Assembly: GCA_947649215.1 (NCBI GenBank)
Contig: CANSQW010000127.1
Coordinates: forward strand, 1-5,023
Length of the DNA: 5,023 nt
Direction: 5' to 3'
Source: an uncultured bacterium
GTDB taxonomy: Bacteria > Actinomycetota > Coriobacteriia > Coriobacteriales > Eggerthellaceae
Part shown: one piece after another, positions 1 through 5,023 of the stretch
Layout of the letters: each line of letters opens with the position of its first letter
How positions within the stretch are numbered: the first letter of the stretch is position 1
Notes under the pieces: model-generated
What the model was told of the DNA's origin: nothing
Seen by the model: the letters and a program-made list of their open reading frames with translations, nothing else
Databases searched by the model: none
Made by a program: the position numbers and the translations under genes

Positions 1-1020
1 GCCTACCGGGAGCTCTACGCGTTCCACGTCATGTACGAGAGCCGCGACGCGCGGGCCGAGGTGGAGTCGTACCTGGACACGTACTTCATGTGCGAGAAGC
101 AGGAGCGCATTCCCACCGAGCCCGTCGCGTCCATCAAAAATCCTCCCGACCTGTGGCGCTACTTCGTCGCCCCGCACACCATGCGCCTTAACATGAGCGG
201 GGTTGATGAGGCGGAGTACGTCATGCGCCACGTCGTCCGCATCAACAAGGGCGTGGACGGGGCCTTCGTTGCCAGCTCCGGCAAGGACATGGGCGCGTTC
301 AAGGGAGTCGGGTACCCCGAGGACATCGGCGCGTTCTACCGGCTCGACGAGTACCGCGCGTGGGCGTGGACGGCGCACGGGCGCTTTCCCACCAACACGC
401 CGGGCTGGTGGGGCGGCGCGCATCCGTTCACGCTTCTGAACTGGTCGGTCGTCCACAACGGCGAGGTGTCGAGCTATGACGCCAACCGCCGCTACGTGGA
501 GCAGTTCGGCTACTCGTGCGAGCTTCAGACCGACACGGAGGTCATCACCTACCTGTTCGACCTGCTCTGTCGCCGCGGCGGGCTGTCCCCGGAGATGGCC
601 GCGCACATCATGACGGCCCCGAGCTGGGATGCCATCGATCGCATGCCGGCCGAGGAGGCCGCGTTCGAGACGGCCCTGCGCACGGTGTACGCGAGCGCGC
701 TCGTCAACGGGCCCTTCTCGGTGATCCTGGGGTCGGAGGAGGGCATCCTCGCCATAAACGACCGGCTCAAGCTGCGCGCCCTCATGGCGGGGGAGAAGGG
801 GTCGATGGTGTACCTGGCCAGCGAGCAGGCTGCCATCGAGGCGGTGTGCCCTGATGCCGAGAACATCCGCCCGATCGAGGGAGGCGAACCCTTCGTCGTG
901 CAGCTCGACGAGGTGGCGCGGCGCCGAGGCGCCCGCGCCGTCTGGAGCAGCCCGACCCATGCGCCGCTGGCGCACGAGACCGGCGTGCTGCCGCGAAGAG
1001 AGGAGGGCCGCGGACTATGA
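1..1020 (+). CDS. Split-type glutamate synthase, class II glutamine amidotransferase subunit (5' end missing)
   Basis: This subunit should hydrolyse glutamine and pass ammonia to the synthase subunit encoded next; it is a cytoplasmic enzyme. The frame is open from base 1 with no stop, so the gene starts upstream and 339 codons are visible; the ATG at 31 is internal. Seen directly, counting from base 1: HGRFPTNT (about 126-133), HNGE (152-155) and TDTE (177-180), the substrate-binding motifs of Ntn-type amidotransferases related to PurF and the GltB N-terminal domain. In this family the nucleophile is the N-terminal Cys after Met removal, so it must lie before the window. The family is usually about 360-380 residues, so only some 25-40 should be missing. 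The stop overlaps the next start by 4 bases (ATGA), which suggests coupled translation. Homologues include GlxB and MgsA of N-methylglutamate synthase; nothing here points to methylamine metabolism, so glutamate synthase is the preferred reading. Confidence 0.9.
   Translation, partial: AYRELYAFHVMYESRDARAEVESYLDTYFMCEKQERIPTEPVASIKNPPDLWRYFVAPHTMRLNMSGVDEAEYVMRHVVRINKGVDGAFVASSGKDMGAFKGVGYPEDIGAFYRLDEYRAWAWTAHGRFPTNTPGWWGGAHPFTLLNWSVVHNGEVSSYDANRRYVEQFGYSCELQTDTEVITYLFDLLCRRGGLSPEMAAHIMTAPSWDAIDRMPAEEAAFETALRTVYASALVNGPFSVILGSEEGILAINDRLKLRALMAGEKGSMVYLASEQAAIEAVCPDAENIRPIEGGEPFVVQLDEVARRRGARAVWSSPTHAPLAHETGVLPRREEGRGL
1001..1006 (+). promoter_or_regulatory. Shine-Dalgarno site for the synthase subunit
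   Basis: A perfect AGGAGG lies inside the end of the amidotransferase gene, 10 bases before the ATG at 1017. It supports that start and shows that the downstream subunit can recruit ribosomes itself as well as by coupling through the ATGA overlap. Confidence 0.75.
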
Positions 1021-2522
1021 TCGACTACGCTCTGCCGCGCTACCAGGTGCGCCGCGACGCCGAGGCGTGCGTGGGCTGCGACATCTGCGTGCGCGAGTGC
1101 GCCAACGGCGTGCATAGCGCCCGCTCGGGCAGAACGGCGCCCAAGGCCGACCACCAGAAGTGCGTCAACTGCCTTCGCTGCGTGCTGACGTGCCCTACGC
1201 GCGCCCTGGCGATCACGCGGTGGCCGCAGGTCGACAGCGGGTCGGCGGTGTGGACGCTCGAGTATATGCAGGACATCGCCACGCAGGCCGCGTCGGGCGG
1301 CGTGCTGCTCTCGTCCATGGGAAACCCGCTGCCGTACCCGGTGTACTGGGATCACCTGCTGCTCAACGCGAGCCAGGTGACCAACCCCTCCATCGACCCT
1401 TTGCGCGAGCCGATGGAGACCCGCGTGTTCCTGGGCGGTCGCCCCGTGGCGCTCGAGATAGACGAGCGCGCCCGGGCGCTTCGGACGCCTTTGCCCCCGC
1501 AGGTGAAGCTCGACGTGCCGATCATGTTCTCCGCCATGAGCTTCGGCTCGGTGTCGCTCAACACCCAGCGGGCGCTCGCCATGGCGGCGTGCGAGCTCGG
1601 CACGCTGTTCAACGTCGGGGAGGGCGGGCTCCACCGCGACCTCGAGCGCTACGCCGACCATGCGGTGGTCCAGGTGGCCTCGGGTCGGTTCGGGGTGGAT
1701 CCCCGCTACCTCAACGCCGGGGCCATGGTGGAGATAAAGATCGGCCAGGGGGCGAAGCCCGGCATCGGAGGGCACCTGCCCGGTGAGAAGATCACGGCCG
1801 AGGTGTCGCGCACGCGCATGATCCCCGAGGGCGCGGACGCCATCTCGCCGGCGCCTCATCACGACATCTACTCGATTGAGGACCTGCGCCAGCTCGTCTT
1901 CTCGCTGAAGGAGGCCACGCGCTACGAGAAGCCCGTGGCGGTGAAGATAGCGGCGGTTCACAACGCCGCCGCCATCGCGAGCGGCATGGCGCGCGCCGGC
2001 GCGGAGGTCATCGTGGTCGACGGGTTCCGCGGCGGCACGGGGGCGGCGCCGAAGCGCATCCGCGACAACGTGGGCGTGCCGGTCGAGCTCGCGCTCGCCT
2101 CCATCGACCAGCGCCTGCGCGACGAGGGGATCCGCTCGACGGTGAGCGTGGTGGCGAGCGGGTCGATCCGCACCTCGGCCGACGTGGTGCGCGCCATCGC
2201 GCTCGGCGCCGACGCGGTATCGTGCGGAAGCGCCCCGCTCATCGCGCTGGGCTGCCACCAGTGCGGCGACTGCGCGCGCGGAAGGTGCAACTGGGGCATC
2301 GCGACGCAGCGCCCCGAGCTGGTGGAGCGCCTCGACCCCGAGGAGGGAGCCGAGCGCGTGGTCAACCTGGTGCGCGCCTGGACGCACGAGATCCAGGAGA
2401 TGATGGGCGGCATGGGCATCAACGCGGTCGACAGCCTGCGGGGCAACCGCCTCATGCTGCGGGGCATCGGCCTCACCGATCGCGAGCTCGAGATTCTGGG
2501 GGTGAAGCATGCAGGTGAATGA
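1017..2522 (+). CDS. gltB: Split-type glutamate synthase, ferredoxin-FMN synthase subunit
   Basis: This 501-residue protein is the catalytic core that reduces 2-iminoglutarate, made from 2-oxoglutarate and ammonia, to glutamate. Residues 1-65 carry two [4Fe-4S] ferredoxin motifs: Cys18, 21, 24, 28 and Cys49, 52, 55, 59 followed by Pro. From about residue 80 to the end lies the FMN-binding glutamate synthase domain. It shows FSAMSFGS (171-178), NVGEGG (199-204), EIKIGQGAKPG (239-249), the GFRGGTGAAP phosphate loop (336-345) and ASGSIRTS (380-387). Cys413, Cys419 and Cys424 give the C-x5-C-x4-C spacing of the family's [3Fe-4S] site, with an extra Cys416, followed by NWGIATQ where PVGIATQ is usual. 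The length fits the archaeal-type family. The built-in ferredoxin module and absence of a visible GltD suggest electrons arrive through iron-sulfur clusters, but the donor is unknown. The symbol is the broad family name; GlxD/MgsC-like is an alternative label. The gene overlaps both neighbours. Confidence 0.93.
   Translation: MIDYALPRYQVRRDAEACVGCDICVRECANGVHSARSGRTAPKADHQKCVNCLRCVLTCPTRALAITRWPQVDSGSAVWTLEYMQDIATQAASGGVLLSSMGNPLPYPVYWDHLLLNASQVTNPSIDPLREPMETRVFLGGRPVALEIDERARALRTPLPPQVKLDVPIMFSAMSFGSVSLNTQRALAMAACELGTLFNVGEGGLHRDLERYADHAVVQVASGRFGVDPRYLNAGAMVEIKIGQGAKPGIGGHLPGEKITAEVSRTRMIPEGADAISPAPHHDIYSIEDLRQLVFSLKEATRYEKPVAVKIAAVHNAAAIASGMARAGAEVIVVDGFRGGTGAAPKRIRDNVGVPVELALASIDQRLRDEGIRSTVSVVASGSIRTSADVVRAIALGADAVSCGSAPLIALGCHQCGDCARGRCNWGIATQRPELVERLDPEEGAERVVNLVRAWTHEIQEMMGGMGINAVDSLRGNRLMLRGIGLTDRELEILGVKHAGE
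2498..2505 (+). promoter_or_regulatory. Shine-Dalgarno-like site for the GXGXG subunit
   Basis: GGGGGTGA matches the ideal GGAGGTGA at seven of eight bases and ends three bases before the ATG at 2509. It lies inside the last codons of the synthase gene. It is the main reason for choosing the 2509 start over the internal ATG at 2635, which has only a weak GGCGGAG ahead of it. Confidence 0.55.
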
Positions 2523-3345
2523 TTCGAGGACGCTTGCGAGCACGGCCTCGGCGGCGCCCGCCGGGGTCGCTGCGGGGGACCCGGCCGGCGCGCGTCCGTC
2601 CTCATCGGGCCTCTCGCCTGCGCCGGCGGAGCGCATGACGCTCGGCGCGCTTCACTTCAAGGAGGCGAACGAGCAGGTGCGCCAGGCGCTCGATCGGGCG
2701 GACGACGTCGTGCTCGAGGACGTGCGGGCCCAGCGCTACCTGGGCTGCGCGCTGCCCGCGGGCAAGCGCCTGCGGATCCACGGGACGCCCGGCAACGACC
2801 TCGCCTGCTTCATGGACGGCGGCACCGTCGAGGTGCTCGGAAACGCGCAGGACCAGGTGGGCAACACGATGAACGCCGGCGAGGTGATCGTGCACGGCCG
2901 CTGCGGCGATGCGGCCGGCTACGCGATGCGCGGCGGCCGCGTGTTCGTCCGCGACGGCTGCGGCTGGCGCGCGGGCATCCACATGAAGGCCTACGACGCG
3001 CGCCAGCCCGTCGTGGTGGTGGGCGGGGACGCGGGGAGCTTCCTCGGCGAGTACATGGCGGGCGGCGTCTTCGTGGTGCTCGGCGAGACGGGCGACTACC
3101 TCGCACGCGGCATGCATGGCGGCGTCATCTACCTGAGGAATCCGCCGCGCGCCGGCGCGCTGTCGGACGAGGTCGTGCTCTCGCGCGTCGACGACGCCGA
3201 CCTGGCCGTCCTTGCGCCCCTGCTCGCGGAGTACGACCGCCTGTTCGCCTCTGAGCTGGGGTATCGCGTGAGCGCCGAGGCGCCTGAGTTCCTCCGCGTC
3301 GCCCCCGCCTCGTCTCGTCCCTACGCGAGCCTCTACGTTCGCTGA
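2509..3345 (+). CDS. Split-type glutamate synthase, GXGXG beta-helix subunit
   Basis: This 278-residue protein corresponds to the C-terminal domain of large GltB, a right-handed beta-helix that holds the amidotransferase and synthase parts together and has a structural role. From about residue 92 to 210 there are repeated glycine-rich turns typical of the family, such as GTPGND, MDGGTVEVLG, MNAGEVIVHG, MRGGRVFV, MAGGVFVVLG and MHGGVIYL. The first 42 residues are rich in Ala, Pro, Ser and Gly and look unlike the family, whose similarity begins near MTLGALHFKEANEQ. The ATG encoding that Met43 (2635) is therefore an alternative start. I keep 2509 because it has the better ribosome site and a 14-base overlap with the upstream stop, as expected of a coupled operon. 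Relatives include GlxC, MgsB and the FwdC subunit of formylmethanofuran dehydrogenase; the two preceding subunits decide for glutamate synthase. No hydrophobic segment or signal peptide is visible. Confidence 0.9.
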   Translation: MQVNDSRTLASTASAAPAGVAAGDPAGARPSSSGLSPAPAERMTLGALHFKEANEQVRQALDRADDVVLEDVRAQRYLGCALPAGKRLRIHGTPGNDLACFMDGGTVEVLGNAQDQVGNTMNAGEVIVHGRCGDAAGYAMRGGRVFVRDGCGWRAGIHMKAYDARQPVVVVGGDAGSFLGEYMAGGVFVVLGETGDYLARGMHGGVIYLRNPPRAGALSDEVVLSRVDDADLAVLAPLLAEYDRLFASELGYRVSAEAPEFLRVAPASSRPYASLYVR

Positions 3346-3382
3346 TCGAAAGTCCGCCAACCAAGGAAGGGGAAGTGCTGCC

Positions 3383-3466
3383 ATGAACGTTCCGGAGGAA
3401 TTCGGAAGCCGGGTGCCCGCGGGCCTCGCCGCCGCGGGCGCGACGTGCGGGACTGAGGGCAGGTGA
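3383..3466 (+). CDS. Possible 27-residue leader peptide upstream of pyrG
   Basis: An ATG at 3383 opens a 27-codon frame, [12 protein letters not shown] and onward, rich in Ala and Gly, ending in TGA at 3464-3466, four bases before the pyrG ATG. A purine-rich AAGGAAGGGG (about 3362-3371) sits some 11 bases ahead and could serve as its ribosome site. A second in-frame option is GTG at 3413, preceded by GGAGGAA. The stop codon lies inside the pyrG ribosome site AGGTGA, so a terminating ribosome would be placed to restart at pyrG. The frame runs through both predicted hairpins, so its translation would unfold them. I recognise no homologue and the peptide shows no run of one amino acid as in classical attenuators. 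A frame this short can arise by chance in GC-rich DNA. Confidence 0.3.
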   Translation: MNVPEEFGSRVPAGLAAAGATCGTEGR

Positions 3467-3468
3467 GG
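3390..3468 (+). promoter_or_regulatory. Structured pyrG leader: two hairpins and a possible pseudoknot over the ribosome site
   Basis: Hairpin 1 pairs 3390-3396 with 3401-3407 (seven pairs, one G-U) around a GGAA loop of GNRA type. It partly buries a GGAGGAA sequence. Hairpin 2 pairs 3413-3422 with 3432-3441 (ten pairs, one U-G; the inner eight are perfect, GCCCGCGG with CCGCGGGC) around a nine-base loop. Seven loop bases, CCTCGCC at 3424-3430, can pair with GGTGAGG at 3462-3468 (one G-U), the region just before the pyrG start. Connectors of one, one and 20 bases are compatible with an H-type pseudoknot. No T-run follows either stem, so neither is a classical intrinsic terminator. The pairings are read by eye from the sequence; a regulatory role is inference, and GC-rich DNA yields such stems readily. 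Confidence 0.35.
3461..3466 (+). promoter_or_regulatory. Shine-Dalgarno site for pyrG
   Basis: AGGTGA matches part of the ideal AGGAGGTGA and lies four bases before the ATG at 3471. It contains the TGA stop of the possible leader peptide. No ATG, GTG or TTG lies in the pyrG frame between the in-frame stop at 3384-3386 and 3471, so this site and start are well fixed. Confidence 0.6.
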
Positions 3469-3470
3469 AC

Positions 3471-5023
3471 ATGACCAAGTACGTATTCGTGACGGGCGGC
3501 GTCGTGTCGGGGCTGGGCAAGGGCATCACGGCCGCCTCCCTCGGCAGGCTCCTGAAGGCACGCGGCCTGCGCGTGGCGGCGCAGAAGCTCGACCCGTACC
3601 TTAACGTCGACCCGGGGACGATGAGCCCGTACCAGCACGGCGAGGTCTACGTCACCGAGGACGGCGCCGAGACCGACCTTGACCTGGGGCACTACGAGCG
3701 CCTCATCGACGAGGACCTTAACCGGTTCTCCAACCTCACCGCGGGCAAGGTGTACCATACCGTGCTCGACAAGGAGCGCCGTGGCGCGTACCTGGGGTCG
3801 ACCGTGCAGGTCATCCCGCATGTGACCGACGAGATCAAGCGGTGCGTCTACGAGGTCGGCAGGCGCACGGAGGCCGACGTCGTCATCACCGAGGTCGGCG
3901 GCACGGTCGGCGACATCGAGTCGCAGCCCTTCATCGAGGCCATTCGCCAGATATCGCTTGAGAACGCACCCGAGGACAGCCTGTTCATCCACGTGACGCT
4001 CGTCCCCTACCTGCAGGGGTCGGGCGAGCAGAAGTCCAAGCCGACGCAGCGCTCGGTGAAGGAGCTCCAGGGGCTCGGCGTCGCCCCCGACCTCATCGTG
4101 CTGCGCTGCGACCGGCCCCTCGACGAGGGCGTGTTCTCCAAGATCGCCCTGTTCTGCAACGTGAGGCCCGACTGCGTCATCGAGAACCGCACGCTCGAGA
4201 GCCTCTACGAGGCCCCGCTCATGCTCGAGCAGGCGGGCCTGGCCCGCGCGGCGTGCCGCCGGCTGATGCTCGAGGTGCCCGAGCCCGACCTGCGGGAGTG
4301 GGAGGAGCTCGTCGGCCGCATCGCCGCCGCCGAGGACGAGGTGCGCATCGGGCTCGTGGGCAAGTACGTCGAGCTCCACGACGCGTACCTCTCGGTCGCC
4401 GAGGCGCTGCGCCACGCCGGCTACGCGCACGGCGTGCGGGTGGCGATAGACTGGGTGGACTCGGGCGAGCTCGACGCGGATACGTGCGCGCGTCGGCTGG
4501 GCGGCCTTGACGGCATCATCGTGCCGGGCGGCTTCGGGTCGCGCGGCGTCGAGGGCATGGTGGCCGCCGCCCGCTACGCCCGCGAGACGGGCGTGCCGTT
4601 TCTCGGCATCTGCCTGGGGATGCAGGCGGCGGTCATCGAGTTCGCCCGCAACGTCGCGGGGCTTGAGCACGCGGGCTCCGGCGAGTTCGACGAGGCGTGC
4701 CCCCAGAAGGTGATCGACTTCATGCCGGGGCAGAGCGCCGATCTGGAGAAGGGCGGCACCCTGCGCCTCGGGGCGTACCCGTGCGCCATCGCGCCGGGCA
4801 GCGTGCTCGAGCGCTGCTACGGCGAGCGCCTGGTGGCCGAGCGGCACCGCCATCGGCTCGAGGTGAGCGACGAGTTCCGCGCGGCGCTCGGCGAGGCGGG
4901 CCTGCGGGCGTCGGGCACCTCGCCCGACGGGCGCCTGGTGGAGGCGGTCGAGCTGCCGGACGAGCCGTTCTTCGTGGGCGTGCAGTACCACCCCGAGTTC
5001 AAGAGCCGCCCGACGCGCCCGCA
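3471..5023 (+). CDS. pyrG: CTP synthase (3' end missing)
   Basis: CTP synthase makes CTP from UTP, ATP and glutamine, the last step of pyrimidine nucleotide synthesis, in the cytoplasm. The frame runs to the window end with 517 codons and no stop; the family is about 530-550 residues, so only the extreme C-terminus is cut. The N-terminal amidoligase domain (about 1-265) shows the P-loop [11 protein letters not shown] (9-19), [20 protein letters not shown] (39-58), [11 protein letters not shown] with Asp69 and Asp71, and [11 protein letters not shown] from Glu141, covering the ATP/Mg and UTP sites. The class I glutaminase domain follows (about 290 on), with PGGFG (352-356), nucleophile Cys381 in GICLGMQ, and His507 and Glu509 in YHPEFKS. 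All catalytic residues are therefore present. Cys-to-His spacing is about ten residues shorter than in the E. coli enzyme, and GGTLRLG replaces the common GGTMRLG; both look like tolerable variation. The gene lies 125 bases after the glutamate synthase genes on the same strand; I see no promoter or terminator in the gap, so it may be cotranscribed. Confidence 0.97.
   Translation, partial: MTKYVFVTGGVVSGLGKGITAASLGRLLKARGLRVAAQKLDPYLNVDPGTMSPYQHGEVYVTEDGAETDLDLGHYERLIDEDLNRFSNLTAGKVYHTVLDKERRGAYLGSTVQVIPHVTDEIKRCVYEVGRRTEADVVITEVGGTVGDIESQPFIEAIRQISLENAPEDSLFIHVTLVPYLQGSGEQKSKPTQRSVKELQGLGVAPDLIVLRCDRPLDEGVFSKIALFCNVRPDCVIENRTLESLYEAPLMLEQAGLARAACRRLMLEVPEPDLREWEELVGRIAAAEDEVRIGLVGKYVELHDAYLSVAEALRHAGYAHGVRVAIDWVDSGELDADTCARRLGGLDGIIVPGGFGSRGVEGMVAAARYARETGVPFLGICLGMQAAVIEFARNVAGLEHAGSGEFDEACPQKVIDFMPGQSADLEKGGTLRLGAYPCAIAPGSVLERCYGERLVAERHRHRLEVSDEFRAALGEAGLRASGTSPDGRLVEAVELPDEPFFVGVQYHPEFKSRPTRP

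Noticed and set aside
549..2636. A 695-codon open frame on the minus strand
   Set aside because: It lies antisense to the amidotransferase and synthase genes, whose motifs are unmistakable. The product is Arg/Ala/His-rich with no recognisable domain, as expected from the complement of GC-rich codons.
1..3345. N-methylglutamate synthase (MgsABC) instead of glutamate synthase
   Set aside because: The subunits are homologous, but the gene order is different, the synthase has an N-terminal ferredoxin module, and the neighbour is pyrG rather than N-methylglutamate dehydrogenase or other methylamine genes. It cannot be excluded formally without upstream context.
3300..3383. A sigma-70-type promoter for pyrG
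   Set aside because: No convincing -35/-10 pair is visible; the nearest candidate, TACGTT near 3334, matches only half of TATAAT.
2602..3384. A 260-codon open frame on the minus strand
   Set aside because: It is antisense to the GXGXG subunit gene and has no motif, only His/Ala/Arg/Val-rich composition typical of shadow frames in GC-rich DNA.
3413..3441. Strong GC hairpin as a rho-independent terminator of the glutamate synthase operon
   Set aside because: No T-run follows the stem. It lies about 70 bases beyond the operon stop and close to the pyrG start, so a leader role is the more natural reading.
3346..3470. Bacillus-type pyrG control by reiterative G addition at a GGGC transcript start
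   Set aside because: GGGC occurs in the gap, but no promoter can be placed before it and no terminator with a T-run follows. GGGC is common by chance at this base composition.
3333..4991. A 552-codon open frame on the minus strand
   Set aside because: It is antisense to pyrG, which carries every catalytic motif of CTP synthase. The translation shows only biased composition with no family motif.

Overview
The window is a GC-rich bacterial segment in which every real gene reads on the plus strand. It holds a three-gene, split-type (archaeal-type) glutamate synthase operon followed by the CTP synthase gene pyrG. G or C dominates third codon positions. The split, ferredoxin-domain-containing glutamate synthase is typical of anaerobes. 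Together these suggest a high-GC anaerobe, and my best guess is an actinobacterium of the Coriobacteriia (Eggerthella/Slackia/Olsenella-like). That placement is inference from style and gene content, because no rRNA or other marker lies in the window.

Layout. Positions 1-1020 hold the 3' part of a class II (Ntn-type) glutamine amidotransferase subunit, whose start and catalytic Cys lie upstream of the window. Positions 1017-2522 hold the central synthase subunit: two N-terminal [4Fe-4S] ferredoxin motifs followed by the FMN and [3Fe-4S] glutamate synthase domain. Positions 2509-3345 hold the GXGXG beta-helix subunit. The three genes overlap by 4 and 14 bases and so look translationally coupled. 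They correspond to the amidotransferase, synthase and C-terminal domains that are fused in the large GltB of most bacteria. The likely job is glutamine + 2-oxoglutarate + 2 e- -> 2 glutamate. No NADPH-oxidising GltD subunit is visible, so electrons may come from ferredoxin or from a partner encoded elsewhere.

Positions 3346-3470 form a 125-base leader before pyrG. It contains a possible 27-codon leader ORF and two adjacent hairpins. The loop of the second hairpin is complementary to the pyrG ribosome-binding site, so an H-type pseudoknot that would mask that site can be drawn. This is the only part of the window that standard gene content does not explain, and it is a hypothesis only.

Positions 3471-5023 hold pyrG, with an intact amidoligase domain and a nearly complete glutaminase domain, cut by the window end. 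CTP synthase also consumes glutamine and releases glutamate, so the whole window concerns movement of glutamine amide nitrogen. Apart from the pyrG leader this is ordinary core metabolism, and I see no mobile element, CRISPR array, RNA gene or obviously new system.
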